A stretch of 46,524 nucleotides of DNA from the NCBI GenBank assembly GCA_900314995.1, contig OMXK01000035.1:1-46524 (forward strand), read 5' to 3'. The first letter of the stretch is position 1. Every line of letters starts with the position of its first letter. The notes beneath the pieces are model-generated. The model worked only from the letters and a program-made list of their open reading frames with translations. It was not told where the DNA came from and searched no databases. The translations under genes were made by a program, and so were the position numbers. This document shows, in pieces, positions 35,301-44,443 of the stretch. This stretch comes from an uncultured Prevotella sp. GTDB taxonomy: Bacteria; Bacteroidota; Bacteroidia; Bacteroidales; Bacteroidaceae.

Positions 35301-38300
35301 TATACCCGCCAGGAAGGTACGGCTTCCGACTATAGCGGCGACCTCTACATCAATCTGGGCGAGGTGAGCGAGGATGTCCTCCGCGACGGTAAGAAGTTCT
35401 ATGAGAGCGGCATGCCCGTCGACGGCACGGGCTCGTTTGTCACCACCCAGTGGGGTAAGATTCCCGTACAGGCCACGCAGACCTACGCCTTTGCCACGAC
35501 GAGCGGCTCGCGCGAGTTGCAGGATGTGGGTCTGAATGGTCTGACGGATACCGAGGAGCGCGACTTTGGTGCCTATAAGGAGTGGATGGATGCTGTGATC
35601 GGTACAGGCATCGTGACCAACGACAGCGTCATCCAGTCGTGGCGCAACGACCCTGCTGGCGATGACTATCACTATTTCCGCGGTACGGATTACGATAACG
35701 AGCAAAAGAGCATTCTCGACCGTTACAAACTGATCAACAACCCCCAGGGCAACTCGCCTGATACGGACAACCAGCGGGAATCCTACGACACCAGTTACAA
35801 GAGCGGCCCCGATGTGGAAGACATCAATGGCGACTATACCCTCAACGAGTTTGAGCGCTATTACCAGTACAAGGTGCGCATCAGTCCTGAGATCCTCGAA
35901 GCCTTTCGTCACGGCTCGGCCCCCGACGACTGCTTCATCTCCGATATGCGTACCAGCAGCGTGAAACTGCGTAATGGCGACACCACGAGTGTGAACTGGT
36001 ATCAGTTCCGTATCCCCCTTATCGAGTACGAGCATAAGGAGGGCAGCATCAACGACTTCACCAGCATCCGTTTCATGCGTATGTTCATGACGGGTTTCCA
36101 GAAGCCCATCGTGCTGCGTTTTGGCAGTCTGAACCTCGTGCGTGGTGAGTGGCGCATGTATAAGCACAGTCTGGAAACCTCTTCGGCAGAAAGCGGCACG
36201 ATGGAGGTGAGCGCCGTGAATATCGAGGAGAACAACGACAAGACGCCTGTGAACTACGTATTGCCCCCAGGTATCAGTCGCGCCACCGACCCCTCGCAGC
36301 CCCAGCTCGTAGAGAATAATGAGCAGGCGCTCCAGATGGTGGTGAGGGATCTGCAGCACAACGAGTCGAAGGCCGTTTATCGTAAGACGACGCTTGATCT
36401 GCGTCAGTATAAGCGGATGCAGATGTTCGCCCATGCCAACCATCTTGAACCCGACGCTACCAACCTGAGGGATAACCAGTTAGCCGTCTTCATCCGCCTG
36501 GGAAGCGACTATAAGAACAACTACTATGAGTATGAGATCCCCTTGCAGCTGACACCCGACAGGAGCGACTACAACAAATACTCTACCGCCGATCGTCAGC
36601 AGGTGTGGCCAGAAGCCAACATGCTCAATATCAGCCTCGATGTGTTCACAGAAATAAAGAAGCAGCGCAACCTCTCGAAGTCGCAGGGCGGTGCCGGCTA
36701 TAACCAGCTGTATACGGGCTACGACCCTGATCATCCTGGCAACAAGGTGAGCATACTCGGTAATCCTACGCTGGGCGAGGTGAAGGTGATGATGATTGGT
36801 GTACGCAATATCTCGGGCGAGGTGAAGTCGGGCGAGGTATGGGTGAACGAACTCCGTATGCTCGACACCAACAACGAAGGAGGCTGGGCTGCATCTGGCA
36901 CGATGAACGTGCAGCTTTCCGACTTCGGAACCGTCAATCTGACGGGCCGCTATGTCAGCGACGGCTTCGGCGGACTGGAGGAAGGTGTGATGCAGCGCTC
37001 TACGGATACGGAGAAACAGTACAGCGTAACCACCTCGCTCGAACTCGGTAAGTTCTTCCCCGACAAGGCGAAGGTCAGTGCGCCGCTCTATTACTCTCTG
37101 ACGAAAGAGGAAGTGCGCCCGCGCTATAATCCCCTCGACTCGGATATGCGGCTGAAAGACGCCCTCGACGCCACTACCGACAAGCGTGAGCGCGACAGTA
37201 TCGAGAGCATCGCCGTCACGCGCACCACCAACTCCAACTTCGCCATCTCCAATCTGCGCTGGGGACTGAAGACCAAGCGCCACCCCATGCCCTACGATCC
37301 TGCCAACTTTGCGTTTAGCTATAGTCATGCCCATCGTTACACCTCGGGTAAGACCACCGTCTATGAGAAGGATGACCAGTGGCGAGGTGCCCTGAACTAC
37401 AGCTATTCACCTGTCTATAAGACCTGGGAGCCCTTCAAGAAAATCAAGGGCAAGTCGAAGTGGCTCAACTTCCCCAAGGCCATCGGACTGAACTATCTGC
37501 CCCAGAGCATCGCCTTCAACTCGGAGATCTCGCGTTCTTACTACGAGCTGCAGGAGCGCGATCTGGAGAATATGGAGAACCAGCGCCTGCCCCTGACTTT
37601 CAACGAGCAGTTCCTCTGGAACCGCGACTTCTCCCTCCGTTGGGACTTTACCAAGAATCTGCACTTCAACTTCCAGTCGGCTACCCATGCGGAGATCGAA
37701 GAACCCTACACCCCTGTGAACAAAGACCTCTATCCCGATCGCTATTCGGCTTGGAAAGACTCTGTGTGGACAAGTATCAAGAATCTCGGAACGCCGCTCG
37801 ACTACCAGCAGCAGGTGACAGCCAGCTACCAGCTGCCGCTGAACAAACTGCCGATTCTGGACTGGGTGAATGCCGATGCCTCGTATAACAGCCGCTATAC
37901 ATGGGTACGTGGCACGAAGCGCAACGATGGCAGCAGCCTGGGCAATGTCATCAACTCTAACCGTAACCTGAATATCAACGGCGCCTTCAACATGGAGACC
38001 TTCTACAATCACTTCCCCTTCCTGAAGAAAGCCAATGATCGCTTCAAGGGCTCTTCTTCGTCGCGTCGCGCTCCCAGAAAGAAATCTGCTACGGATGATA
38101 AGCAGCCCAAGCCCAAGAACAGCTATCAGCGCGAGATTACCCTGAAGGCCGACACCACCATCACCGTTGCCCACAACAAGAACTCGAAGCGCCTGAACGT
38201 CACGGCCCGCACCAAGGACGGCAAGCCCTACGACATTAAGTATAAGGTGATTGACCAGAATAAGATTCTCATTAAGAACAAGGATACGGTATCGATCAAA

Positions 38301-39785
38301 CTGAGCATCACCGCGAAGCCTACCCACGAGAACGACTGGTGGTATAAGCCAGCCCAGAGTGTCGCTCGTGTGCTGATGATGGTGCGTTCAATTAACGTGA
38401 GCTATCGTCAGCAGTATTCCATGCTGTTGCCAGGCTTCCTCCCCAACGTGGGCGATATGTTCGGCCAGCATACGGGTGGCGTGATGTCGCCAGGGCTCGA
38501 CTTCGCCTTTGGCGTCATCGGCGACGGCTATATCGACAAGGCCCTCTCCAACGACTGGCTCCTGAGAAGCGACAACGTATCGACACCTGCTAACATTAAT
38601 AGTTCTAGCGATCTACAGATACGAGCAGTGCTAGAACCTGTTCGCGACCTGAAGATCGACCTCAATGCCTCGCGTACAGACAACCGTGCGCGAAGTGTGC
38701 AGTATATGTATCCCGGCAAGCCTACCACCCATAGTGGCTCATTCAATATGACCACCATCTCGCTACGTGGCTCGTTGGCGGGAACGGGCGATGCCAGCGA
38801 CGGCTACCAGTCTGATGCCTTCGATCATTTCCGTTCGCTGATACCAGAGTTCCAGCAGCGTGTACAGGCACAGTATGCTGATGCTCCAGGTACCTTTGCC
38901 GACGTGAATCCCTATAGTGCCGATGTGCTGGTGCCTGCCTTTCTTTCTGCCTATACCGTAGGCGCAGGCAAGTCGCTCAGCATCTTCCCTGCTATCACCA
39001 GGATGCTGCCTAACTGGACGGTGCGTTATACAGGACTATCGAAACTGACGTGGGTACGCGACCATCTCAAGAGCCTCAATCTGAATCATGCCTATAAGAG
39101 TGTCTATAGCGTGGGAAGCTATGCTTCCTACAGTTCCTGGCGCGAGTATATGGATGGTCTGGGCTTTATTACTGATCAGACCACTGGCGGCCTGCAGCCC
39201 TCTTCGATGTATAATGTGTCTACGGTGAGCATCAACGAGGCTTTCTCACCGTTGCTGGGTGTGGATGCCACCTTCCAGAACAACCTGACGGCTAAGGTGG
39301 AATATCGCACCACTCGTGTGATGAACCTTTCGATGACCAGCATACAGCTCAACGAGGCACTCAGCCGCGACTGGGTGTTTGGCGTGGGTTATAAGATTCA
39401 GGATTTCCGTATCTTCAACAGCAGCGTCAGCCGTACGATCAAAAAGGCGCAGAATGCAAAGGGCAAGGGTAAGAAAGACGATAAGAACCAGACGGCCAAT
39501 AATAGCCGTAAGGGTGGTGTGAATCACGATCTGAACCTGCGCCTCGATATCTCCTTCCGCAATCAGGCATCCATCACCCGCGATATCGCAACGGGCACTT
39601 CATCGGCCTCCAGCGGTAACAGTGCCTTCAAACTTTCGTTTATGGCTGACTACACCCTGAGCCGTTTCCTGACGCTTACGGCCTACTATGATCAGCAGAC
39701 GAATACACCGTTACTCTCCAGCAGCAGCTATCCTACTACCACTCGCGATTTCGGTCTCTCGCTGAAATTCTCTCTCACGCGATAA
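32322..39785 (+). CDS. sprA: Type 9 secretion system translocon protein SprA
   Basis: A 2487-residue outer-membrane protein that forms the giant beta-barrel translocon of the type 9 secretion system, exporting proteins with C-terminal sorting domains. It has an N-terminal signal (MKRVIIILLGLLVVCAGVQA), followed by SprA-type segments such as NLNYNTDATFDFDTQNLKLKY, TPFEMDVADYEE, NIEYIEFWMLDPF and VWVNELRM, and ends in strand-rich sequence closing with LSLKFSLTR, typical of an outer-membrane C-terminus. The length is normal for SprA. A polar Lys/Ser-rich linker (about 1905-1930) interrupts the barrel strands. Its end overlaps the convergent nitroreductase gene by 11 bases. Confidence 0.96.
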   Translation: MKRVIIILLGLLVVCAGVQALRGVPTKQQVVGNDSIFPFDTSLSESIPDSLLHARFRIQRTAPIMVEDLDSSAIDLRHPENIRQTVEYDDSANVYYVGTKIGDSYLNAPVLMTPEEYRQWVEKRALRDFFRQKNVENVENKGEDKFSFADMHFDLGPAEKIFGPGGVRIKTQGTAELKLGVTMKNIDNPSLPIRNRKTTAFDFDEKINLNVNGRVGDKVNMNLNYNTDATFDFDTQNLKLKYEGKEDEIIKLVEAGNVSFPSNNSLVKGASSLFGIRTDMQFGKLKLQTVLSQKKSSTKSVSSKGGTQTTPFEMDVADYEENRHFFLSHYFRERYDASMATLPDLVTGIEINRVEIWVTNKTGTTANSRNLIALADLGENTKVMNSYWQLSHQQVPGNAANSEYGELVSSYAGARDIDQAASILAAIPGFEVGADYEKLASARLLSPSEYTVNKALGYVSLKTGLQTDQVLAIAYEFTSGGVTYQVGEFASDLTDTSQALFVKSLKNTSNNPTQGNWDLMMKNVYYLASTVEKTKFRLDIKFQSDTSGVYLTYIPDQRVKDKTLLKLLGCDRLDNNNKTNPNGYFDFIEGYTVSGGRVFLPAAEPFGSYLKAQLIKNGLTESDAEKYVFDDLYRATKTEAKQNAEKDKYMMTGQYKGTSANVISLGAYNVPQGSVVVTAGGVTLTEGSDYSVDYSAGEVTILNQSIIDAGTNVNVSLESNTDYGMQRKTMMGVNWEYDFSKNFQLGGTLMHLSEQALTSKVTMGSEPLSNTLWGLNVNWKQESQWLTNVLNKIPFLHVKEPSHITFTGEFAQLIAGTASGTQDNASYIDDFENSKNYIDVSDPKSWTLSSVPATLDEAADKTGVTSSYNRARLAWYTVDPIFTRRSSTLTPSHIKSDLDQLSNHYVREVYVKELYPNRDQSTYNGATSTLAVLNLAYYPQERGPYNLTRDFNSDGTLRQPETKWGGMMRRLETTDFEQANIEYIEFWMLDPFIYTRQEGTASDYSGDLYINLGEVSEDVLRDGKKFYESGMPVDGTGSFVTTQWGKIPVQATQTYAFATTSGSRELQDVGLNGLTDTEERDFGAYKEWMDAVIGTGIVTNDSVIQSWRNDPAGDDYHYFRGTDYDNEQKSILDRYKLINNPQGNSPDTDNQRESYDTSYKSGPDVEDINGDYTLNEFERYYQYKVRISPEILEAFRHGSAPDDCFISDMRTSSVKLRNGDTTSVNWYQFRIPLIEYEHKEGSINDFTSIRFMRMFMTGFQKPIVLRFGSLNLVRGEWRMYKHSLETSSAESGTMEVSAVNIEENNDKTPVNYVLPPGISRATDPSQPQLVENNEQALQMVVRDLQHNESKAVYRKTTLDLRQYKRMQMFAHANHLEPDATNLRDNQLAVFIRLGSDYKNNYYEYEIPLQLTPDRSDYNKYSTADRQQVWPEANMLNISLDVFTEIKKQRNLSKSQGGAGYNQLYTGYDPDHPGNKVSILGNPTLGEVKVMMIGVRNISGEVKSGEVWVNELRMLDTNNEGGWAASGTMNVQLSDFGTVNLTGRYVSDGFGGLEEGVMQRSTDTEKQYSVTTSLELGKFFPDKAKVSAPLYYSLTKEEVRPRYNPLDSDMRLKDALDATTDKRERDSIESIAVTRTTNSNFAISNLRWGLKTKRHPMPYDPANFAFSYSHAHRYTSGKTTVYEKDDQWRGALNYSYSPVYKTWEPFKKIKGKSKWLNFPKAIGLNYLPQSIAFNSEISRSYYELQERDLENMENQRLPLTFNEQFLWNRDFSLRWDFTKNLHFNFQSATHAEIEEPYTPVNKDLYPDRYSAWKDSVWTSIKNLGTPLDYQQQVTASYQLPLNKLPILDWVNADASYNSRYTWVRGTKRNDGSSLGNVINSNRNLNINGAFNMETFYNHFPFLKKANDRFKGSSSSRRAPRKKSATDDKQPKPKNSYQREITLKADTTITVAHNKNSKRLNVTARTKDGKPYDIKYKVIDQNKILIKNKDTVSIKLSITAKPTHENDWWYKPAQSVARVLMMVRSINVSYRQQYSMLLPGFLPNVGDMFGQHTGGVMSPGLDFAFGVIGDGYIDKALSNDWLLRSDNVSTPANINSSSDLQIRAVLEPVRDLKIDLNASRTDNRARSVQYMYPGKPTTHSGSFNMTTISLRGSLAGTGDASDGYQSDAFDHFRSLIPEFQQRVQAQYADAPGTFADVNPYSADVLVPAFLSAYTVGAGKSLSIFPAITRMLPNWTVRYTGLSKLTWVRDHLKSLNLNHAYKSVYSVGSYASYSSWREYMDGLGFITDQTTGGLQPSSMYNVSTVSINEAFSPLLGVDATFQNNLTAKVEYRTTRVMNLSMTSIQLNEALSRDWVFGVGYKIQDFRIFNSSVSRTIKKAQNAKGKGKKDDKNQTANNSRKGGVNHDLNLRLDISFRNQASITRDIATGTSSASSGNSAFKLSFMADYTLSRFLTLTAYYDQQTNTPLLSSSSYPTTTRDFGLSLKFSLTR

Positions 39786-40515
39786 ACCCTTGATGCCTGA
39801 GGGCTTGGAGAAGACCCTCCGACATGGCTTCATTGTCCTTGCGTGTGTAGCGGATGTCGGTGAATATCTGGGCGAGTGTCTCCTTCTGGTTGATTTCGCA
39901 GAAGTGGCGGTTCTCGGGCAGTTCCTCTTTCTCATGATAATAGGTGTCGATGGCCTCTGGCGTGTAGTCGCGATAGGTCTCGTTGTGTACGAACGAGGCC
40001 ATAGGCAGACGGTCGGAGAGTGGCGGCTCTTCTGCTGGCCATCCTACGGTGAGCGTGGCCACGGGCATCGTGAGCTGTGGCAACTGTAGGGTGTCGATGA
40101 TCATCTGGGGCATATAGACGGTGGTGCCGAGGTAGCAGTAGCCCAGTCCTTCCTCGTCCATCAGGTTGCAGAGTGTCTGGGTGTATAGCAGGGCATCAGT
40201 GGCGGCATTGATGAAGGAGAGAAAATTATTGTAGCCAGGTTCTGCCTTCCTGTTGCGAGCCCATACGCTGGTGCGGTTGAAATCAGCACAAACGGTCAAC
40301 ACCACGGGGGCTTCTTTCACCATTGGCTGGTTGAAATGGGCAGGGGCGAGGCGCTCCTTCATCGCTGTGTCGCGCGTGACGACAACGGAGTAGAGTTGCA
40401 GGTTTCCCATCGTCTGGGTACGGGCTGCTTCAGTGAGCAGACGGTTGAGCAGTTCCTCGCTGACAGCGCGGTCAGCATACTTGCGAATGGTCCTTCTAGT
40501 CAGAATATGCTTCAT
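39775..40515 (-). CDS. Nitroreductase family protein (FMN-dependent)
   Basis: A 246-residue cytoplasmic oxidoreductase of the nitroreductase fold, which uses FMN and NAD(P)H to reduce nitro, quinone or flavin substrates. The start TRRTIRKYADRAVSEELLNRLL is the family's FMN-binding N-terminal helix, and GNLQLYSVVV, EGLGYCYLGTTVY and MPVATLTVGWPAE follow in the expected order. The physiological substrate cannot be told. It is convergent with sprA (11-base overlap) and divergent from the next gene. A minus-strand -7 box TAACTTTG is at 40535-40542. Confidence 0.9.
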   Translation of the reverse strand: MKHILTRRTIRKYADRAVSEELLNRLLTEAARTQTMGNLQLYSVVVTRDTAMKERLAPAHFNQPMVKEAPVVLTVCADFNRTSVWARNRKAEPGYNNFLSFINAATDALLYTQTLCNLMDEEGLGYCYLGTTVYMPQMIIDTLQLPQLTMPVATLTVGWPAEEPPLSDRLPMASFVHNETYRDYTPEAIDTYYHEKEELPENRHFCEINQKETLAQIFTDIRYTRKDNEAMSEGLLQALRHQGFIA

Positions 40516-40534
40516 AATTGATTGATTTTTGTCG

Positions 40535-40571
40535 CAAAGTTACGAATAATTCTCAGAATTTTGTATCTTTG
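40535..40571. promoter_or_regulatory. Divergent -7 boxes between nitroreductase and the next gene
   Basis: Minus strand TAACTTTG (40542-40535) serves the nitroreductase gene. Plus strand TATCTTTG (40564-40571) lies 19 bases before the ATG at 40591. Both match TAnnTTTG exactly, and the two promoters face away from each other within 37 bases. Confidence 0.6.
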
Positions 40572-40590
40572 CAGCCAAAAAAGTGAATAT

Positions 40591-41286
40591 ATGGAGACAA
40601 ATCAGCAAAAGGAGGTGATCCAGAAGATAGCCCACGAACTGGCAGAGGCTGGGAAAACGATAGAGAATCTGATGCCTGAAACCCAGATAACGGATATGCT
40701 GGAGCGCTGCCTGCAGGCACTTGGTGAGCAGGAGGGGCAGCAGCTTTTGACACTGGCTAACCTGGCCATTGTGCAGGGTCAGAAGAACCGCCGCCCGGAG
40801 GTTACCGAGGTGCGCCCTCAGGTGCTCGAGTGCGACGTGGTGCGTTTCCAGAACAACAAGGAGAAATGGGTGGCGCTCGTCGGCCTGCTCGACGGCAATC
40901 CATACGAGATATTCACTGGCCTTCAGGACGATGAGGAAGGCATCATCCTGCCCAAGACGGTGACCCACGGCAAGATCATCAAGCAGGTGAATCCTGACGG
41001 CACGAAGCGCTACGACTTCCAATTCGAGAACAAGCGCGGCTACAAGACGACGGTAGAGGGACTTTCCGAGAAGTTCAACCCCGAATACTGGAACTATGCC
41101 AAGCTGATCAGCGGCGTGCTGCGCTACAGGATGCCCCTCGAGCACGTCATCCGCCTCGTGGAGTCGCTCTCGCTCAAAGATGAGAGCATCAACACCTGGA
41201 AGGTGGGTGTGGAGCGTGCGCTGAAGAAATACATGCCTGGTGGTCATGATGACCAGGAAGGCGTTGACAACGACGAAACCGCCTGA
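40591..41286 (+). CDS. Free-standing homologue of a ribonucleotide reductase C-terminal region
   Basis: A 231-residue protein. From residue 75 on, the sequence (VVRFQNNKEKWVALVGLLDG, PYEIFTGLQDDEEGIILPK, NPEYWNYAKLISGVLRY, INTWKVGVERALKKYMPGG) matches, as I recall it, the part just before the zinc-ribbon tail of adenosylcobalamin-dependent ribonucleotide reductases of Bacteroidota. The catalytic barrel and the terminal Cys-rich tail are both absent. The N-terminal 70 residues are helical and distinct. The start at 40591 follows an exact -7 box; the longer frame to 40522 runs over that box. It could be a regulator or partner of the reductase. It is 6 bases before folB. Confidence 0.65.
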   Translation: METNQQKEVIQKIAHELAEAGKTIENLMPETQITDMLERCLQALGEQEGQQLLTLANLAIVQGQKNRRPEVTEVRPQVLECDVVRFQNNKEKWVALVGLLDGNPYEIFTGLQDDEEGIILPKTVTHGKIIKQVNPDGTKRYDFQFENKRGYKTTVEGLSEKFNPEYWNYAKLISGVLRYRMPLEHVIRLVESLSLKDESINTWKVGVERALKKYMPGGHDDQEGVDNDETA

Positions 41287-41292
41287 ACAGAT

Positions 41293-41664
41293 ATGAGGCT
41301 GACTGAGGGATACGTGTTTCTGAAGGATGCAGTGTTCTATGCCTTCCACGGGGTGATGCCTCAGGAACAGCAGGTAGGCGGCTGCTATAAGGTAAGTCTG
41401 CGCGTAGGCTATCCGCTGGCGCAGGCAATGGCAAGCGACGCCGTAGAAGATACGCTGAACTATGCCACCCTCTACGCCCTGGTGGAGCGGGAGATGCAAC
41501 AGCCGTCGCGACTGTTGGAACATGTGGCGAAGCGCATCGCCGATGCCGTCAGCGAGACCTTTCCCAAGGCGACTTCCATCGATCTGACCCTGACGAAGCA
41601 GAATCCGCCGATGGGTGCCGATTGTGATGGGGCTGGCGTCGAGCTTCATTTGATAAAAGAATAA
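41293..41664 (+). CDS. folB: Dihydroneopterin aldolase
   Basis: It cleaves 7,8-dihydroneopterin to the pterin alcohol and glycolaldehyde in folate synthesis. The 123-residue protein has DAVFYAFHGVMPQEQQVGGCY (catalytic Glu and Tyr region), TLNYATLYALVEREM, LLEHVAKRIADAV and the substrate Lys in LTLTKQNPPMG. The length is normal. It is tightly spaced with the preceding gene (6 bases) and the amidase gene (10 bases), an operon of mixed function. Confidence 0.93.
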   Translation: MRLTEGYVFLKDAVFYAFHGVMPQEQQVGGCYKVSLRVGYPLAQAMASDAVEDTLNYATLYALVEREMQQPSRLLEHVAKRIADAVSETFPKATSIDLTLTKQNPPMGADCDGAGVELHLIKE

Positions 41665-41674
41665 ATTGAACTGA

Positions 41675-43162
41675 ATGAGTAAGAAGATTGTATTATTGCT
41701 GATAACGCTGATAAGCTTTGCAGTGGCTGTCAACGCTGCAAGCAAACCCTTTACGCTGGTAATCGATGCCGGACACGGCGGACATGATACGGGTGCCGTC
41801 GGCGCCATCTCCAAGGAGAAGAACCTGACGCTGAAGTTCGCCCAGGCCTTCGGGCGCATGGTAGAGAAAAACTGCCCTGGCGTGAAGGTGGTCTACACCC
41901 GCAAGACGGATCGTTTCGTCGAACTCTATCGCCGTGCGGAGATTGCTAACCAGAACAAGGCCGACTTGTTTATCTCCGTCCATATCAATGCCTTGCCAAG
42001 GGGTAGGGTGGCGCGCGGCTTCCAGACCTATACCCTCGGCACCAGCAAGCGCACGGGTAAGAAGACGGGCGTGATGCAGAACCTCGAAGTGGCCAAGCGC
42101 GAAAACTCGGTTATCTTCCTTGAGAAAGACTATAAGCAGACCTATCACGGCTACGATCCCAATTCGCCCGAGAGCGACATCATGTTTGAGTATATCCAGG
42201 ACAAGAACATGGAGAACAGCGTCGAGCTGGCCAAATACATGCAGCGCTATGTGTGTCAGGCCACAGGGCGCCAGGATATGGGTGCCCAGCAGGACAACCT
42301 CGCCGTGCTCCGTCTCTCCTCCATGCCTGGCTGTCTGGTCGAACTGGGATTTATCTCTACCCGCGACGAGGAACAGTACATGAACTCCAGCAGGGCAGAG
42401 GAGCAGTATGCGCGCGGCCTGTTCAACGCCTTCCTCGCCTATTGGAAGAAGCACGACAAGAGTGTGACCATACCCTTTCGTCCGGAGCCCAAGGGGCAGA
42501 CAGTAGACATTCCGAAGATTGTGCCGCAGCAGGAAGCGAAGCCGGCACGCGCAGAGAATAGGAAGCGGCAGTCGAAGACCGAGGTTGCGCAACAGCCCGT
42601 AGCGGCAGAGCAGGCGAATCAGGATGTCGCCTCTGTCTCCGCCAGTGAACTCAGGGTGCCCGAGGCCATCAGGCGCCCCGATCTCGATGAGCAGTCCGAA
42701 CTCCTCCAGGAACCTCAGCCTGTAGAGCAGCCTCAGCCCGCGCAGCAGCCTGAGCCTGAACCCGTGCCAGAGCCCGTGCAGCCTGAACCTGTGCAGCAGC
42801 AGGCCCCCGTGCAGCAGCCGGAGCCGATACAGCAGCCACAGCCTGCAGAGCAGCCCGTGCAGCAGCAGGCTCCAGCGCCTGTCGTCATCCTGCCAGTGTT
42901 CAAGGTGCAGATTCTCGCCAGTTCTTCGAAGGTGAAGCCTGGCGACGCCCGTCTGAAGGGTCATAAGGCCGATTATTATCGCGAGGGCGGCATGTATAAG
43001 TATACGGTGGGTGCCTCTGACAATTACTACGAGATCTACCGTCTCCGCAAGAGTCTTGCCTCTGCCTTCCCCGAGGCCTTTATCATCGCCTTCAAGGATG
43101 GCAGCAGGATGGATGTCAACGAGGCCATCAGAGAGTTTAAGTCAAGAAGAGCAAATAAATAG
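41675..43162 (+). CDS. N-acetylmuramoyl-L-alanine amidase with P/Q-rich linker
   Basis: It cuts the bond between MurNAc and the stem peptide, for cell division or wall turnover. It is exported, with signal MSKKIVLLLITLISFAVAVNA. The catalytic amidase_3 domain (about 25-270) has VIDAGHGGHDTGA, ISVHINALP and GCLVELGFISTRDEE, which carry the zinc ligands and catalytic Glu. A long linker (about 270-405) is dominated by Gln, Pro and Glu repeats (QPEPVQQ-like). The last 90 residues (FKVQILASSSKVKPGD to the end) resemble a SPOR-type peptidoglycan-binding domain. The length of 495 exceeds that of a bare catalytic domain because of the linker. Confidence 0.92.
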   Translation: MSKKIVLLLITLISFAVAVNAASKPFTLVIDAGHGGHDTGAVGAISKEKNLTLKFAQAFGRMVEKNCPGVKVVYTRKTDRFVELYRRAEIANQNKADLFISVHINALPRGRVARGFQTYTLGTSKRTGKKTGVMQNLEVAKRENSVIFLEKDYKQTYHGYDPNSPESDIMFEYIQDKNMENSVELAKYMQRYVCQATGRQDMGAQQDNLAVLRLSSMPGCLVELGFISTRDEEQYMNSSRAEEQYARGLFNAFLAYWKKHDKSVTIPFRPEPKGQTVDIPKIVPQQEAKPARAENRKRQSKTEVAQQPVAAEQANQDVASVSASELRVPEAIRRPDLDEQSELLQEPQPVEQPQPAQQPEPEPVPEPVQPEPVQQQAPVQQPEPIQQPQPAEQPVQQQAPAPVVILPVFKVQILASSSKVKPGDARLKGHKADYYREGGMYKYTVGASDNYYEIYRLRKSLASAFPEAFIIAFKDGSRMDVNEAIREFKSRRANK

Positions 43163-43178
43163 TAAAACGACCAGATAT

Positions 43179-44081
43179 ATGAAGAAGTTTAGCAAGGAGA
43201 TACAGATAGCCTTAGTTGCTGTCGTCGGAATCGTGGTATTGTATGCAGGACTGCAGTTCCTCAAGGGACGTACCATCTTTTCCTCCGATCGTAACTATTA
43301 CGTGAAGTTCAAGGATATCAGCGGCCTCTCAGCCTCCAGCCCCATCTATACCAATGGCTATCGCGTAGGCGTGGTGGAGAGCATCATCTACGATTACGAC
43401 CATCAGGATCAGATTGTGGCGGTCATTGGGCTCAACAACCAGATGCGGCTCCCCAAGGGCTCTACAGCCGAGATTGCCAGCGACCTGCTGGGCAATATCA
43501 AGCTAGAACTGAAACTAGGCCCTAATCCTGCCGACATCCTCTCGCCTGGCGACACCATCTCCGGCGGCCTGCAGCAAGGCACGATGAGTCAGGTCGGTGC
43601 GATGATTCCCCAGATTCAGGCCATGCTCCCCAAACTCGACTCCATCCTGATGAACGTGAATCTGCTGCTCTCGGATCCCGCACTGAAGAACTCGCTCCAC
43701 CATATCGACCAGATTACGGGCAACCTCACCACCACCACCAACGAACTGAACGTGATGGCCTCTACGCTGAACAAGCAGATGCCCAGTCTGGTGAAGAATG
43801 CCGACGAGATGCTGGGCAATGCCAACAGTCTGACGCGCAACCTCAACGATCTGAACCTCGCAGCCACGATGGCCAAGGTCAACAATACCCTTGAGAATGT
43901 GGAGCAGATGACGGCCAAGCTCAATAGCAATGAAGGCACCCTCGGACTCCTGATGCGCGACCCGGAATTGTATAATAATCTGAATGCCACGATGATGCAT
44001 GCTGACTCTTTGATGATTGATTTGAAGAGCCACCCGAAACGTTACGTACATTTTTCGGTTTTTGGGCGCAAGGATAAGTAA
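43179..44081 (+). CDS. MCE/MlaD family lipid-transport protein
   Basis: A 300-residue periplasmic-facing protein anchored by one N-terminal span (IQIALVAVVGIVVLYAGLQF, about 7-26). The MCE domain (about 35-120) has YVKFKDISGLSASSPIYTNG and VGVVESIIYDYD. A long helical region with Asn/Leu repeats follows, forming a coiled-coil-like tunnel extension. MCE proteins shuttle phospholipids between membranes with an MlaE/MlaF ABC partner, which is not encoded here. The start at 43179 is chosen for the membrane span; the longer open frame overlaps the amidase. It follows that gene by 16 bases. Confidence 0.92.
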   Translation: MKKFSKEIQIALVAVVGIVVLYAGLQFLKGRTIFSSDRNYYVKFKDISGLSASSPIYTNGYRVGVVESIIYDYDHQDQIVAVIGLNNQMRLPKGSTAEIASDLLGNIKLELKLGPNPADILSPGDTISGGLQQGTMSQVGAMIPQIQAMLPKLDSILMNVNLLLSDPALKNSLHHIDQITGNLTTTTNELNVMASTLNKQMPSLVKNADEMLGNANSLTRNLNDLNLAATMAKVNNTLENVEQMTAKLNSNEGTLGLLMRDPELYNNLNATMMHADSLMIDLKSHPKRYVHFSVFGRKDK

Positions 44082-44443
44082 TTTAAATTTTGTCTAAATA
44101 AGAAATCTTCTCCCATAATTTAGGTCAAGATGACGCGTAACCCTTGTAAATGAGCGTGTTTCGTCGTATTTCAGCCAGATTGCGGTGAGTTCTTAAAATC
44201 CGTAAAATACCCGATTTTAGCCGAATTTCTGCGAAAATGACATATGCAAGAGCACGATTTTGGTTATTTTTCCGTGAAACGCTCTAACTATCGTCAAGCT
44301 AGCGAGTTACGAATCTTGTACACACAAGTGCGATTTTGCCCGATTTGCAGATTTCAAAAAAAATAGCGAACTTTGCACTGCAATTATAAATCGCGACAAG
44401 CCTAAGTCTTGCAATAAAGTGTTAATTCATAAACAATCGCCGA
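44082..44443. other. Intergenic region upstream of dnaA
   Basis: There is no gene here. The sequence repeats short CGATTT-containing words (near 44202, 44258, 44330 and 44340) and has the near-match GAACTTTG (44368-44375) to the -7 consensus, about 69 bases before dnaA. I find no clear 9-base DnaA box TTATCCACA on either strand. This may be the dnaA promoter region; origin function is not supported by what I see. Confidence 0.35.

Noticed and set aside
35103-36443. 446-codon minus-strand open frame inside sprA
   Set aside because: Antisense of a complete SprA; no motifs or start signals.
41693-42964. 423-codon minus-strand open frame opposite the amidase
   Set aside because: It mirrors the amidase and its CAG/CCT-rich linker, giving Leu/Arg runs; no sign of a real gene.
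44082-44443. oriC with DnaA boxes upstream of dnaA
   Set aside because: I found no 9-base TTATCCACA-like boxes on either strand, only CGATTT words of uncertain meaning.
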